Source of the DNA: Sphingomonas sanguinis
Lineage (GTDB): Bacteria > Pseudomonadota > Alphaproteobacteria > Sphingomonadales > Sphingomonadaceae
Direction of reading: 5' to 3'
Assembly: GCF_019297835.1 (NCBI RefSeq)
Contig: NZ_CP079203.1
Location: 1,709,001-1,773,000 of the forward strand
Length of the DNA stretch: 64,000 nt
The translations under genes were made by a program, and so were the position numbers. A model generated the notes under the pieces. The model was not told where the DNA came from and did no database searches. It worked only from the letters and a program-made list of their open reading frames with translations. Of this stretch, positions 36,264 through 45,782 are shown in pieces (position 1 is the stretch's first letter; the number at the start of each line of letters is the position of its first letter).

Positions 36264-36863
36264 TCAGGGGACGTTTCGGCCCATATGCCGAAACCAGTCC
36301 GGATCGCGGGCCCGAAGGCCCGTGGCAGAAGTCGGGTCGGGGCGGAAGCGCAACAGCACGAAGGCCGGCAAACTCCACATCGTCCAGTTCTTCGCCTGGC
36401 CCGGACGCCTCTGGAAACGCCTGAACCAGCCCAGCGCGGGTGTCGTGTGGGCGGCCGCATTGTAGCCCGGACGGCCGATAACCGCAATCGGGATCGCGCG
36501 GGCAATATCGCGCCACCCGCGCCAGCGATGAAATTGCTGCAGATTATCCTCGCCCATCAGCCAGATGAACGTGTGGCCGGGATAACGCCGGGTGATCGCG
36601 CGCACGGTGTCGAGGGTATAGCGGGTGTGCAGTTCCTGCTCGATCGCGCTCGCCCGGATCGGCGCGCGCTGGGCCATTTTTTGCGCCGACGCCAGCCGCG
36701 CGGCAAAGGGCGCCATGTCGCTGGCGCCGTCCTTCAGCGGATTGCCGGGCGATACCAGCCACCACACCTCGTCGAGATCGAGCGCGCGCATCGCGTCCAG
36801 CGTGATGCGGCGATGCCCCTTATGGGCGGGATTGAACGACCCGCCGAGCAGACCAATCTTCAC
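36264..36863 (-). CDS. nadD: Nicotinate-nucleotide adenylyltransferase NadD
   Basis: A 199-residue enzyme of NAD synthesis that adenylates nicotinate mononucleotide. The nucleotide-binding motif [17 protein letters not shown] is complete at the N-terminus, and the internal [11 protein letters not shown] and [10 protein letters not shown] segments are typical. The start is GTG at 36863; it overlaps the proA stop as GTGA, and the family's N-terminus begins there. The C-terminus is basic. It lies 12 bases before rsfS. Confidence 0.94.
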   Translation of the reverse strand: MKIGLLGGSFNPAHKGHRRITLDAMRALDLDEVWWLVSPGNPLKDGASDMAPFAARLASAQKMAQRAPIRASAIEQELHTRYTLDTVRAITRRYPGHTFIWLMGEDNLQQFHRWRGWRDIARAIPIAVIGRPGYNAAAHTTPALGWFRRFQRRPGQAKNWTMWSLPAFVLLRFRPDPTSATGLRARDPDWFRHMGRNVP

Positions 36864-38122
36864 CCTCTGATCTGCCCGGTCCCGCGCCCGACCCACTTAT
36901 AGGTGGTCAGCCCTTCGAGCGCGACCGGACCGCGCGCGTGCAGCCGCCCGGTGGCGATGCCGATCTCCGCGCCCAGTCCGAACTCGCCGCCGTCCGCGAA
37001 CTGGGTCGATGCGTTCCACAACACGATGGCGCTGTCGACCTGCGCCAGGAAGCGCTCGGCGATCGCCTCGTCCCGCGCCACGATCGCGTCGGTATGGTGC
37101 GATCCATGCGCGGCAATATGCGCCATCGCGCCCTCTACCCCATCGACCAGCGCAACGCTGGCGATCGCATCGAGATATTCGGTGTCCCAGTCCTCGGCCG
37201 TGGCGGCCTCCAGTCCGGGCACGATCTCGCGGATGTCGGCATCCCCGCGCACCGTGCAGCCCGCGTCGACCAGCGCGGCGACCAGCTCGGCGGGGTGGCA
37301 ATAGGCGCGGTCGATCAGCAGCGTCTCCATCGCCCCGCAAATGCCGGTGCGGCGCATCTTGGCGTCGCGCACGATCCGCGTCGCCATCGCATGATCGGCC
37401 GAGCTGTCGACATAGACATGGTTGATCCCGTCGAGATGCGCGAGCACGGGCACCTTCGCCTCGGCCTGTACCCGCGCGACCAGGCTCTTGCCGCCGCGCG
37501 GGATCAGCAGGTCGATCAGCCCGTCGGCGGCCAGCATCGCGCCCACGGCGGCGCGGTCGGTGGTCGGCACCAGCTGCACCGCATCCGCAGGTCCCCCCGC
37601 CGCCGTCCAGCCCCGGACGAAAGCGGCGTGCAGCGCGCGGTTGCTGTGCACCGCCTCCGACCCGCCGCGCAGGATCGCGGCATTGCCCGCCATCGCGCAG
37701 AGTGCAGCGGCGTCGACCGTGACGTTGGGGCGGCTTTCATAGACAATGCCGATCACCCCCACCGGCACGCGGACGCGCGATAGGTTCAGGCCGTTGGGAC
37801 GGGTGCGCTCGTCGATCCGCTCGCCGACCGGATCGGGCAGTGCCGCCACGGCTTCGACGCCCGCGACGATACCGGCGATCCGCGCTTCATCGAGCGTCAG
37901 CCGGTCGAGCATCGCGGCGCTGAGGCCGTTGGCCGCGCCAGCCGCCACGTCGCGCGCATTGGCCTCCAGCACCGCCGGGGTCGCCTCGCGGATCGCTGCG
38001 GCGGCAGCACGAAGGGCGTTCGCCTTCGCCTTGGTCGGCATCTGCGCCAGCGTGACGGCGGCGCGGCGGGCGCGCTGGCCCATATCGGCGATCAGGGCGG
38101 GGATGTCGTGGTGGTCGGCCAT
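36860..38122 (-). CDS. proA: Gamma-glutamyl phosphate reductase ProA
   Basis: A 420-residue NADPH-dependent enzyme of proline synthesis, reducing gamma-glutamyl phosphate. The catalytic Cys is in [13 protein letters not shown]; the [14 protein letters not shown] and [12 protein letters not shown] segments make the cofactor and substrate pocket. The family-specific [21 protein letters not shown] region is near the C-terminus. ATG 38122 was chosen; the longer frame to 38158 gives no better match. It heads the proA-nadD-rsfS-rlmH block. No proB gene is nearby. Confidence 0.95.
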   Translation of the reverse strand: MADHHDIPALIADMGQRARRAAVTLAQMPTKAKANALRAAAAAIREATPAVLEANARDVAAGAANGLSAAMLDRLTLDEARIAGIVAGVEAVAALPDPVGERIDERTRPNGLNLSRVRVPVGVIGIVYESRPNVTVDAAALCAMAGNAAILRGGSEAVHSNRALHAAFVRGWTAAGGPADAVQLVPTTDRAAVGAMLAADGLIDLLIPRGGKSLVARVQAEAKVPVLAHLDGINHVYVDSSADHAMATRIVRDAKMRRTGICGAMETLLIDRAYCHPAELVAALVDAGCTVRGDADIREIVPGLEAATAEDWDTEYLDAIASVALVDGVEGAMAHIAAHGSHHTDAIVARDEAIAERFLAQVDSAIVLWNASTQFADGGEFGLGAEIGIATGRLHARGPVALEGLTTYKWVGRGTGQIRG

Positions 38123-38169
38123 GCAGGGGGCGGTATCATGGTCGGGGGACAGGCCCAAGCATCCTAATC

Positions 38170-38290
38170 TTCCTTCCCTGCAAGGGGAGGTGGCAGGGCG
38201 CAGCCCTGACGGAGGGGTGTCCCGCTATCGAGAGGGTGACCCCCCTCCACCATGCTGCGCATGGTCCCCCTCGCCTTGCAGGGGAGGAAT
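38170..38290. repeat. Family A palindromic element, copy 5 (diverged ends)
   Basis: About 121 bases. The left end hairpin is imperfect (TTCCTTCCCTGCAAGGGGAGG) and the right end is CCTCGCCTTGCAGGGGAGG; the internal GGCAGGGCGCAGCCCTGACGG and CCACCATGCTGCGCATGG arms still pair. The right end is about 50 bases from the glnD start. Confidence 0.8.
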
Positions 38291-38338
38291 ATGTCTTGGC
38301 CTCTCCATTTGTTCATCCCGACCCTCTATGACACCCCC

Positions 38339-41083
38339 ATGCACAGCCGTTTCGAAACCCTCCCCAACCGCCGCGCCATCGTCGACCGTCGCGCGCTCGC
38401 CGAACAGGTCGCCGCACTCGGGATCACGGGGCCGGAGGGCCGCACCCTGGTCACGCCGGTCCTTCGCACCGCGCTCGATGCCGGGCGGCAGGAGGTGGCG
38501 CGGCGGCTCTCGCTCCACCCCTCGCGCGGGCTGGAGGCTGCGGCGGCGCAGGCGTACCTGACCGATCAGGTGTTGAAGGTGCTGTTCGACTTCACCACCG
38601 ACACGCTCTACCCCTTGAGCAATCCGACGGCGGGCGAGCGCCTGACCCTGATCGCGGTCGGCGGCTATGGCCGAGGCGAGATGGCGCCTTATTCGGACGT
38701 CGATATCGGCTTCCTTACCCCCTTCAAGCAAACGCCCCATGCCGAGCAGGTCATCGAATCGATGCTCTATTCGATCTGGGATCTCGGGCTGAAAGTCGGC
38801 CATTCCAGCCGTTCGATCGACGAGATGATCCGCCAGGCCAAGGGCGACGTCACCGTTCGCACCGCCCTGCTGGAGGGGCGTTTCCTATGTGGCGACCAAG
38901 CGCTGTATGACGAGGCATCACGCCGCTTCAAGGCCGAGATCCAGACCGATTCGCACCGGCAATTCATCGCCGACAAGCTGGCCGAGCGGGACCTGCGCCA
39001 CCGCAAAATGGGCGACACCCGCTATGTCGTCGAACCCAATGTCAAGGAGGGCAAGGGCGGCTTGCGCGACCTGCACGCGCTCTTCTGGATCGGCAAATAT
39101 GTCTATGACGTCGACCGCGCCGCCGAGCTGATCGACCGGGGCCTGTTCACCCGCGAGGAATATCGACAATTCCACCGCGCCGACAATTTCCTGTGGGCGG
39201 TGCGCTGTCACCTCCACACCATCACTAGCCGGGCCGAAGACCGCCTCACCTTCGACGTGCAGCGCCAGATCGCCGAGCGGATGCGCTTCTCCGACCGGCC
39301 CGGCAAGGCCAAGGTCGAGCGGTTCATGCAGCTCTACTTCCTGCAGGTGAAGACGGTCGGCGCGTTGACCGGCGCGTTCCTGGCGCATCTGGACGAGCGG
39401 TTCGCGGCGCGCGGACACCGCTTCGGCCTGCCCACCATCCGCAGACGGCCGCGCCGGTTGAACGGCTTCGTGCTGGATCGCGGGCGCCTCGCTCTGCCAC
39501 GCGACGACTTTTTTCAGGAAGATCCGGTCCGGCTGATCGAGATCTTCCAGCTTGCCGATCGTTACGAATTGGAGGTGCATCCGCTGGCGGTCCGCGCCGC
39601 TTCGCGCGACGCCAAGCTGGCCGACGACATCCGCACCGATCCGCGCGCCAACGCGCTGTTCCTCGACGTGCTGACCAGCCGCCACGACCCCGAGCTGGTC
39701 CTGCGTTGGATGAACGAGGCGGGGGTGTTCGGCCGGTTCATGCCCGACTTCGGCCGCGTCGTCGCGCAGATGCAGTTCGACATGTACCACCACTACACCG
39801 TCGACGAGCATACCATCCGCGCGCTCGGCCTGCTCGCCCGGATCGAGCGACAGGAGCTGGTCGAGGAGCACCCCGTCGCCTCGGCGATCATCGGCCAGAT
39901 CGTGTCGCGCCGCGTCCTCTATGTCGCGGTGCTACTCCACGACATCGCGAAGGGGCGCGGCGGCGACCATTCGATTTTGGGCGCGGAGGTGGCCGAGCGG
40001 CTCTGTCCTAGGCTCGGCCTGAGCGAGGCGGAGACCGAGACGGTGGCGTGGCTGGTCCGCTGGCACCTGCTGATGTCCGCCACCGCGTTCAAGCGCGACC
40101 TGTCGGACTTCAAGACGATCCTCGATTTCTGCGAAACGGTGCAAAGCCCCGAGCGGCTGCGCCTGTTGTTGTTGCTGACTATCGTCGACATACGCGCGGT
40201 GGGACCCGGAACGTGGAACGGGTGGAAGCGTCAGCTGCTTGCCGACCTCTACGACGCCGCCGAAGAGGTGCTGCGCCTGGGCCACAAGCAGCGCGGCCGG
40301 ACCGAGCGGATCGCCGCCAAGCAGGCGCGGCTGGGCGAGCTGCTCGGCTGGCCTGAGGCGCAGTTCGCCGCGCATGTCCGCCGCCTGCCCGAAGCCTATT
40401 GGATCGCAGAGCCCGAGGATGTGCTGGCCCATAACGCGCGCCAGATGGCGGCGGCAGGTGACGCGCAGCTGTCGATCGACGCGCAGGTTTATGGCGAGCG
40501 CGGCGCGACGCTCGTGTCCATCTATGCCGCCGACCATCCGGGGCTGTTCTACCGCATCGCGGGTGCGATCCATGTCGCGGGCGGCAACATCATCGACGCG
40601 CGCATCCACACCACGCGCGACGGCATGGCGATCGACAATTTCCTGGTGCAGGACCCGCTGGGGCGGCCCTTCGACGATCCGGGTCAGCTGGCCCGCCTGC
40701 GCCGCGCGATCGAGGATGCGCTTGCCAATCGCAGCAAGCTGGCCGACCGGTTGGTCGCCAAGCCTAATGCCCGCCCCCGCGCGGATGCCTTCCCGATCGC
40801 GCCCAACGTCCTGATCGACAACCGCGCCTCCAACCGCTTCACCGTGGTCGAGGTCCATGCACGGGATCGCCCGGCGCTGCTCAACCAGCTGGCACACGCG
40901 CTGTTCCAGTCGAAGGTGACGATCCACTCCGCGCATGTCGCGACATACGGCGAACGGGCGGTCGACGTGTTCTATCTGACCGACCTGACCGGGGATCAGA
41001 TCACCAATGGCGGGCGATTGAAGACGCTGGAGAAGCGCCTGCTGGGCGCGGCGGCGGGGGAAGCGCTGGAGATCGCGGCGTAA
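38339..41083 (+). CDS. glnD: [Protein-PII] uridylyltransferase GlnD
   Basis: A 914-residue bifunctional nitrogen sensor that uridylylates and deuridylylates PII proteins. The nucleotidyltransferase motif GGYGRGEMAPYSDVDI is at about residues 104-119, a helical region follows, the HD motif VLLHDIAKGRGGDHS is central, and two ACT domains (about 715 and 840 onward) bind glutamine at the C-terminus. ATG 38339 starts MHSRFETLPNRRA, the usual sphingomonad N-terminus; ATG 38291 is possible. The frame begins within the family A repeat and is otherwise clean. Confidence 0.95.
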   Translation: MHSRFETLPNRRAIVDRRALAEQVAALGITGPEGRTLVTPVLRTALDAGRQEVARRLSLHPSRGLEAAAAQAYLTDQVLKVLFDFTTDTLYPLSNPTAGERLTLIAVGGYGRGEMAPYSDVDIGFLTPFKQTPHAEQVIESMLYSIWDLGLKVGHSSRSIDEMIRQAKGDVTVRTALLEGRFLCGDQALYDEASRRFKAEIQTDSHRQFIADKLAERDLRHRKMGDTRYVVEPNVKEGKGGLRDLHALFWIGKYVYDVDRAAELIDRGLFTREEYRQFHRADNFLWAVRCHLHTITSRAEDRLTFDVQRQIAERMRFSDRPGKAKVERFMQLYFLQVKTVGALTGAFLAHLDERFAARGHRFGLPTIRRRPRRLNGFVLDRGRLALPRDDFFQEDPVRLIEIFQLADRYELEVHPLAVRAASRDAKLADDIRTDPRANALFLDVLTSRHDPELVLRWMNEAGVFGRFMPDFGRVVAQMQFDMYHHYTVDEHTIRALGLLARIERQELVEEHPVASAIIGQIVSRRVLYVAVLLHDIAKGRGGDHSILGAEVAERLCPRLGLSEAETETVAWLVRWHLLMSATAFKRDLSDFKTILDFCETVQSPERLRLLLLLTIVDIRAVGPGTWNGWKRQLLADLYDAAEEVLRLGHKQRGRTERIAAKQARLGELLGWPEAQFAAHVRRLPEAYWIAEPEDVLAHNARQMAAAGDAQLSIDAQVYGERGATLVSIYAADHPGLFYRIAGAIHVAGGNIIDARIHTTRDGMAIDNFLVQDPLGRPFDDPGQLARLRRAIEDALANRSKLADRLVAKPNARPRADAFPIAPNVLIDNRASNRFTVVEVHARDRPALLNQLAHALFQSKVTIHSAHVATYGERAVDVFYLTDLTGDQITNGGRLKTLEKRLLGAAAGEALEIAA

Positions 41084-41091
41084 CGCCCGCT

Positions 41092-41116
41092 CCGTTCAGC
41101 CTGAGCAAGGTCGAAG
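41092..41116. repeat. Family B element (imperfect)
   Basis: CCGTTCAGCCTGAGCAAGG followed by TCGAAG, nine bases after the glnD stop codon. It departs from the consensus at one or two bases. Confidence 0.65.
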
Positions 41117-41151
41117 GTCGAGGGATGACCTTCGCGGCACAAGTTCGGACA

Positions 41152-41184
41152 TGCACTTCGACTTCGCTCAGTGCGAACGGAGGT
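41152..41184. repeat. Family B, left arm of exact 33-base inverted pair
   Basis: TGCACTTCGACTTCGCTCAG followed by TGCGAACGGAGGT. It is the exact reverse complement of 41405-41437. Confidence 0.85.
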
Positions 41185-41227
41185 TCGCACTGAGGACGCA
41201 GAGATCGCTCTGGGCGAGCAGCAAGCC

Positions 41228-41357
41228 TTCCTCCCCTGGCAGGGGAGGTGGCTGGCCGAAGGCCAGACGGAGGGGTGTCCCGGCCGGAGAGATAGTCTGC
41301 CCTCGTAACGGGGACACCCCTCCACCAGCTTCGTGTTCGAGCTTTGCAGGGGAGGAA
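41228..41357. repeat. Family A palindromic element, copy 6
   Basis: About 130 bases. The left end is CCTCCCCTGGCAGGGGAGG, with internal GGCTGGCCGAAGGCCAGACGG paired. The right end is broken: CTTCGTGTTCGAGCTTTGCAGGGGAGG replaces the expected second hairpin arm. It lies between the two arms of the 33-base inverted pair. Confidence 0.85.
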
Positions 41358-41404
41358 TAGGTGCAGGCCGATGACTCCCTAAGTTTCCGCTCGCCCAAAT
41401 CCCG

Positions 41405-41437
41405 ACCTCCGTTCGCACTGAGCGAAGTCGAAGTGCA
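41405..41437. repeat. Family B, right arm of exact 33-base inverted pair
   Basis: ACCTCCGTTCGCACTGAGCG followed by AAGTCGAAGTGCA, the exact reverse complement of 41152-41184. Confidence 0.85.
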
Positions 41438-41479
41438 CGCCCCAGCCTATCCCCGCGCGTGAGGTTGCCGGATTCCCGT

Positions 41480-41564
41480 GGCCTTCGACTTCTGCGCGTG
41501 GCGCAGAAGTTTATCCTGAGCGGCTGGCTTGCCAGCCAGCCGAAGGGCTCAGGCTGAACGGAGG
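41480..41564. repeat. Family B long variant (85 bases)
   Basis: GGCCTTCGACTTCTGCGCG to GGCTCAGGCTGAACGGAGG, with an inserted GGCTGGCTTGCCAGCC hairpin. The element at 56024-56108 has the same layout and length. Confidence 0.8.
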
Positions 41565-41727
41565 TTGGGGATGTGGCACAGGCGGACCACACCGTTGCAC
41601 AGCATTTCAAACACCTCTGCGTCCTACGCGCAAACCACAAACGAAAACCCCCGGCGGCCCATCGGGCCACCAGGGGTTTCACAAACATCGCGCGAGCCCG
41701 AGGGACTACACCCCCGGTCGCCCCGCA

Positions 41728-42273
41728 TCACTTGGGCGCCAACACCATCAGCATCTGGCGGCCTTCCATGCGCGGATAGGCTTCGACCTTGGCGACCTCG
41801 GCCACCTGCTCGGCGACGCGCTGGAGCACGTTCATGCCGAGCTGGCCATGGCTCAGCTCACGACCGCGGAAACGCATGGTGACCTTCACCTTGTCGCCCT
41901 CGCCGATGAATTCGACCACCTTCTTCATCTTGGTGTCGTAGTCATGGTCGTCGATGTTCGGACGCATCTTGATCTCCTTGATCTCCTGCGTCTTCTGCGA
42001 CTTGCGGGCGAGGTTCGCCTTCTTCTGCGCCTCGTACTTATACTTGCCGACGTCGAGGAACTTGGCGACGGGCGGGTCCGCGTTCGGCGACACCTCGACC
42101 AGGTCGAGGCCGAGCTCCTGGGCCTGGGCCATCGCCTCGCGCGTGTACATCACGCCGAGATTCTCGCCCTCATGGTCGATCACGCGAACCTTGGGGCTTT
42201 GAATCCACTCGTTGAACCGAGGACCGTTCATCGGCGGCGCCTGCATCGGACGGCGCATCATGGGAGGACGTAT
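41728..42273 (-). CDS. infC: Translation initiation factor IF-3, probable AUA start
   Basis: A 181-residue IF-3, with the N-domain ([14 protein letters not shown]) and C-domain ([14 protein letters not shown], then [14 protein letters not shown]). It binds the 30S subunit and controls start-codon choice. The only good ribosome site is AGGAG, which is eight bases before an ATA codon at 42273; ATG codons at 42261 and 42258 are 20-23 bases from it. IF-3 genes in many bacteria use a rare start (AUU, AUC, AUA) so that IF-3 limits its own translation. A start at ATG 42261 gives 177 residues. Transcribed after thrS, with a terminator between. Confidence 0.93.
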   Translation of the reverse strand: MRPPMMRRPMQAPPMNGPRFNEWIQSPKVRVIDHEGENLGVMYTREAMAQAQELGLDLVEVSPNADPPVAKFLDVGKYKYEAQKKANLARKSQKTQEIKEIKMRPNIDDHDYDTKMKKVVEFIGEGDKVKVTMRFRGRELSHGQLGMNVLQRVAEQVAEVAKVEAYPRMEGRQMLMVLAPK

Positions 42274-42326
42274 GGGTATTTCTCCTGTGGCAATTACGAT
42301 TTCAATATAAGCGATCGGGCACAAAT

Positions 42327-42360
42327 TTGAAAGGGCGAGACCAACGTCCCGCCCTTTCGT
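42327..42360 (-). terminator. Terminator-like hairpin between thrS and infC
   Basis: On the minus strand GAAAGGGCGGGAC pairs with GTCTCGCCCTTTC around GTTG, with one G-U pair. The trailing run is T-poor, so it may attenuate and not fully stop. It lies about 18 bases after the thrS stop. Confidence 0.6.
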
Positions 42361-42375
42361 TCATCCTATAATGTT

Positions 42376-44379
42376 TCAGCCGCGCAAATCGGGCGGGGTC
42401 GCCTCTTCGCGCAGCATCGCGATGGCCTCGTCCAGCGTCATGATTTCCTGCGCCTGGCTGCCAAGACGGCGGACGGCGACCTTGCCCTCCTCGGCCTCGC
42501 GCTTGCCGACGACCAGCAGCACGGGGACCTTGGCGACCGAGTGTTCGCGCACCTTGTAGTTGATCTTCTCGTTGCGCAGGTCGGTCTCGACGCGGATGCC
42601 CGCCGCCGCCAGCTTGGCCGCCGCCTCTTCCGCATAGCCGTCTGCGTCCGACACGATGGTCGCAACCACCGCCTGCACCGGCGCGAGCCAGACGGGGAAG
42701 CGGCCCGCATAATGTTCGATCAGGATGCCGATGAACCGCTCGTACGAGCCGAAGATCGCGCGGTGGAGCATGATCGGGCGATGCCGCTCGCCATCCTCAC
42801 CGATATAGGACGCATCGAGTCGCTCGGGCAGAACCCGGTCCGACTGGATGGTGCCGACCTGCCAGGTGCGACCGATCGCGTCGGTCAGATGCCATTCCAG
42901 CTTGGGCGCATAGAAAGCCCCCTCGCCCGGCAGTTCTTCCCAGCCATATTGCTCGGTGGCGAGACCCGCGCGCACGACCGCGTCGCGCAGCTCGGTCTCG
43001 GCCATGTCCCACATCTCTTCGGTGCCGAAGCGCTTTTCGGGGCGCAGCGCCAGCTTGATCGAGTAAGTGAAGCCGAAATCCTTGTAGATCCGGTCCGCCA
43101 GTTCGCAAAAGGCACGAACCTCCTCGACGATCTGGTCCTCGCGGCAGAAGATATGCGCGTCGTCCTGGGTGAACTGACGCACGCGCATCAGGCCGTGCAG
43201 CGCACCATGCGGCTCGTTGCGATGGCAGCAGCCATTTTCGTAGAAGCGCAGCGGCAGGTCGCGATAGGACTTGATCCCCTGGCGGAAGATCAGGACGTGC
43301 GCCGGGCAGTTCATCGGCTTCAGCGCCATCCACTGCGCATCGTCCGAGACCAGCGGACCTTCGTCCTCGACGTTCGGCACCTCGTCGGGGATCACGAACA
43401 TGTTCTCGCGATACTTGCCCCAATGGCCCGACTGCTCCCACTGGCGCGCGTCCATGACCTGCGGGGTCTTCACCTCGCGGTAGCCGCCAGCGTCGATCGC
43501 GCGGCGCATATAGGCCTCCAGCTCGCGCCAGATGCGATAGCCCTTGGGATGCCAGAAGACCGAGCCATGCGCCTCCTGCTGGAGGTGGAACAGGTCCATC
43601 TCGTTGCCCAGCTTGCGATGGTCGCGCTTTGCGGCTTCCTCCAGGCGGGTCAGATGCTCGGCCAGCTGCTTCTTGTTCAGCCAGCCGGTGCCGTAGATGC
43701 GGCTGAGCATCGCGTTCTTCTGGTCGCCGCGCCAATAGGCGCCCGACACGCGGGTCAGCTTGAAGGCATTGGGGTCGAGCTTGCCGGTCGAGGCGAGGTG
43801 CGGCCCCCGGCACATGTCGAGCCAGGCATCCTCGCCCTTGCCCGCACGATAGACGGTCAGTTCCTCGTCGTCGGGCAGCTCGGCCGCCCATTCGGCCTTG
43901 AAGCTCTCGCCCTGCGCCGTCCAGCGCTCGATCAGCTGTTCGCGGGTCCAGACCTCGCGGATCAGCGGCTCGTCCTTGGCGATGATCTTGCGCATCTCGG
44001 CCTCGATCGCGGGCAAGTCCTCTTCGGTGAAGGGCCGGTCCTTGGGCGCGAAGTCGTAATAGAAGCCGTCATCGGTCGCCGGACCGAAAGTGATCTGCGT
44101 GCCGGGGAACAGTGCCTGCACCGCCTCGGCCAGGACATGCGCATAGTCGTGGCGCGCGAGTTCGAGCGCGTCGGCCTCGTCCTTCGCGGTCACCAGGGCG
44201 AGTGCGGAGTCGCCCTCGAACGGGCGCATGATGTCGCGCAGCTCGCCATCGACGCGCGCGGCGATCGCCGCCTTAGCCAGCCCCGGTCCGATCGCGGCGG
44301 CGATGTCCGCGGGAGTAGTTCCGGGCGCGACCTCACGGACGGAGCCGTCGGGCAGCGTGATACGGAACATCGCGGACAT
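42376..44379 (-). CDS. thrS: Threonyl-tRNA synthetase ThrS
   Basis: A 667-residue class II synthetase. The N-terminal TGS domain (about 1-62) is followed by an editing domain with HDYAH and DMCRGPH, then the catalytic core. Zinc ligands include Cys in MNCPAHVL and His residues of [17 protein letters not shown]; class II motif 3 is GFGSYERF-like ([14 protein letters not shown]). The C-terminal anticodon-binding domain starts near [12 protein letters not shown]. The ATG at 44379 follows AGAG at seven bases. It leads directly into infC, a common pairing. Confidence 0.96.
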   Translation of the reverse strand: MSAMFRITLPDGSVREVAPGTTPADIAAAIGPGLAKAAIAARVDGELRDIMRPFEGDSALALVTAKDEADALELARHDYAHVLAEAVQALFPGTQITFGPATDDGFYYDFAPKDRPFTEEDLPAIEAEMRKIIAKDEPLIREVWTREQLIERWTAQGESFKAEWAAELPDDEELTVYRAGKGEDAWLDMCRGPHLASTGKLDPNAFKLTRVSGAYWRGDQKNAMLSRIYGTGWLNKKQLAEHLTRLEEAAKRDHRKLGNEMDLFHLQQEAHGSVFWHPKGYRIWRELEAYMRRAIDAGGYREVKTPQVMDARQWEQSGHWGKYRENMFVIPDEVPNVEDEGPLVSDDAQWMALKPMNCPAHVLIFRQGIKSYRDLPLRFYENGCCHRNEPHGALHGLMRVRQFTQDDAHIFCREDQIVEEVRAFCELADRIYKDFGFTYSIKLALRPEKRFGTEEMWDMAETELRDAVVRAGLATEQYGWEELPGEGAFYAPKLEWHLTDAIGRTWQVGTIQSDRVLPERLDASYIGEDGERHRPIMLHRAIFGSYERFIGILIEHYAGRFPVWLAPVQAVVATIVSDADGYAEEAAAKLAAAGIRVETDLRNEKINYKVREHSVAKVPVLLVVGKREAEEGKVAVRRLGSQAQEIMTLDEAIAMLREEATPPDLRG

Positions 44380-44475
44380 GGATACTCTCTTCGATAATTA
44401 CGGGTGACGCGCCAGCGGAACCCGGCGCGACCGGCTCTATAGGGAAGAATCCCCGGCAGGTATATGGGGTGGCGG

Positions 44476-45231
44476 TCAGGCGTGCGCCCGGATCTCCGGC
44501 AGCACTCCCAGTGCGGGCCGCGCATACCAATAGCCCTGATGATAACGCACGCCCAGATCGTTCAGCATCGCCGCCTCGGCCGCCGTCTCGATCCCCTCGG
44601 CGATCAGCAGCGTGTCGAGTTCGGCGCACATGCCGACCATGGCGCGCACGATGGCGCGGCGGCGGGGATCGGTGTCGATGTCGCGGACCAGCTCCATGTC
44701 CAGCTTCACCTCGTCGGGCGCGAAGCGGACGAAGCGGTCCAGCCCCGAATGGCCCGCCCCGAAATCGTCGATCGCGACGGAAAAGCCGATCTGCTTATAG
44801 GTGTCGATGATGCTCGCGACATGCTCGGGCGAGCCCATCTGTTCGTTCTCGGTAAACTCGAAGATCAGCCGATCGATCGGCAGCCCCTGATCTTGCGCGG
44901 TGCGCAGCGTCAGCTGGATACAGGCCATGGGCGAATAGACGGCGTTGGGTAGGAAGTTGATCGACAAGCGCGCATCGCCCTCCATGATCCCGGCGGCCAT
45001 CGCAGTTTCGATCGCCTTGACCCGGCACGCTTGGTCGAAGGAATAGCGGTTCGCCTCGTTCACTTGCGACAGGACGCTGTACGCGCCCTCGCCCCCGGTG
45101 CCGCGGATCAGCGCTTCATAGGCGAAGGGGCGGCCGGTCGCCGTGTCGACGATCGGCTGGAACGCCATGACGAAGGGGATTTCAAAGTCGATCCCGTCGC
45201 GGCATCCGCTGCAGAGCTTGCGCATTTCCAT
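44476..45231 (-). CDS. EAL domain protein (cyclic-di-GMP phosphodiesterase)
   Basis: A 251-residue stand-alone EAL domain. The EAL signature is YEALIRG, and the catalytic and metal residues appear in LSINFLPNAV, FEFTENEQ, VAIDDFGAGHSG and VKLDMEL. Cys pair CSGC in the first 12 residues is unusual and could bind metal. There is no sensory or GGDEF domain. It would hydrolyse cyclic di-GMP in the cytoplasm, opposing the cyclase at 33005-33838. ATG 45231 was chosen; the frame is open further upstream. Confidence 0.9.
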   Translation of the reverse strand: MEMRKLCSGCRDGIDFEIPFVMAFQPIVDTATGRPFAYEALIRGTGGEGAYSVLSQVNEANRYSFDQACRVKAIETAMAAGIMEGDARLSINFLPNAVYSPMACIQLTLRTAQDQGLPIDRLIFEFTENEQMGSPEHVASIIDTYKQIGFSVAIDDFGAGHSGLDRFVRFAPDEVKLDMELVRDIDTDPRRRAIVRAMVGMCAELDTLLIAEGIETAAEAAMLNDLGVRYHQGYWYARPALGVLPEIRAHA

Positions 45232-45287
45232 GGGGTTGGACCGTAGGCGCAAATGGTTAACGCCATCTGTTGCGCGCGCTACGACCA

Positions 45288-45330
45288 AGAAAAGGGGGCG
45301 GCGGTGGCCCGTCACCACCGCCGCCCCCAA
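45288..45330 (-). terminator. Rho-independent terminator after KGG gene
   Basis: GGGGGCGGCGGTG pairs with CACCGCCGCCCCC around a nine-base loop. On the minus strand a TTTTC run follows. It lies 18 bases beyond the KGG gene's stop. Confidence 0.85.
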
Positions 45331-45347
45331 GGTTCGTGCGGTAGGGA

Positions 45348-45545
45348 TCAGCGTCCCTGACCACCGCCGCCATGGCTGGCCTGGCCGCCCTTGGACCCGG
45401 CTTCGGCGGCGCGTTCGGGATCGTTCTTGAAGTTGCCGCCGCTTTCCTGACCGCCCTTGCGCCCTGCTTCGGACGCCTTTTCGCGGTCGTTGGCGAAATT
45501 GCCCGGATTGTTCTCGCGGCCGCCGCCGCCATTGCTGTCTGCCAT
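45348..45545 (-). CDS. KGG domain stress-induced protein
   Basis: A 65-residue, glycine-rich, highly polar protein with two copies of the stress-induced KGG motif (NFANDREKASEAGRKGG and NFKNDPERAAEAGSKGG). It probably has no fixed fold. The family includes con-10-type proteins of stress and sporulation; the function is unknown. The ATG at 45545 has AGGAGAG six bases upstream. It has its own strong terminator. Confidence 0.9.
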   Translation of the reverse strand: MADSNGGGGRENNPGNFANDREKASEAGRKGGQESGGNFKNDPERAAEAGSKGGQASHGGGGQGR

Positions 45546-45740
45546 GATGTCTCTCCTACTGGCGCCCCAGCGGAAAGACGAACCGGCCGACACTCAAGTT
45601 TCTAAAATCAGGAAAACAATAATATTCTGCATAACCGGCAAATCATAATCTGCTTTGTTGAACGAAGCGGCAGGAACGCGTGCAATCCTGACCTAAGTCA
45701 TTATCCTTAACAGAGCGCAGCACCGGTTTTGTCTGTCGCG

Positions 45741-45770
45741 CCGCGCGATCCTTGTGGCGAGATCGCGCGG
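45741..45770. terminator. Perfect hairpin after second SIMPL gene
   Basis: CCGCGCGATC and GATCGCGCGG form a 10-base-pair stem around a ten-base loop, 12 bases after the stop of the minus-strand SIMPL gene. No T-run follows, so termination is only possible. Confidence 0.45.
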
Positions 45771-45782
45771 CATGGTCGCCAC

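Larger units (their letters stand above)
41084..41727. other. Repeat-dense intergenic region between glnD and infC
   Basis: 644 bases with no convincing gene. It contains a family B copy (41092-41116), an exact 33-base inverted pair (41152-41184 and 41405-41437) that flanks family A copy 6, and a long family B variant (41480-41564). Almost all of it is repeat sequence. Confidence 0.65.

Noticed and set aside
41092..41564. Cluster of short repeats considered as a CRISPR array
   Set aside because: Copies are inverted as well as direct, spacing is irregular, and no cas gene is near.
42541..44397. 618-codon plus-strand frame opposite thrS
   Set aside because: It is the antisense of a certain gene and has no recognisable motif.
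42380..44460. T-box or other riboswitch upstream of thrS
   Set aside because: The leader before ATG 44379 is short and no T-box bulge or specifier loop is seen.
45741..45770. Strong GC hairpin considered as a certain terminator
   Set aside because: No T-run follows in the transcribed direction, so it is listed only with low confidence.
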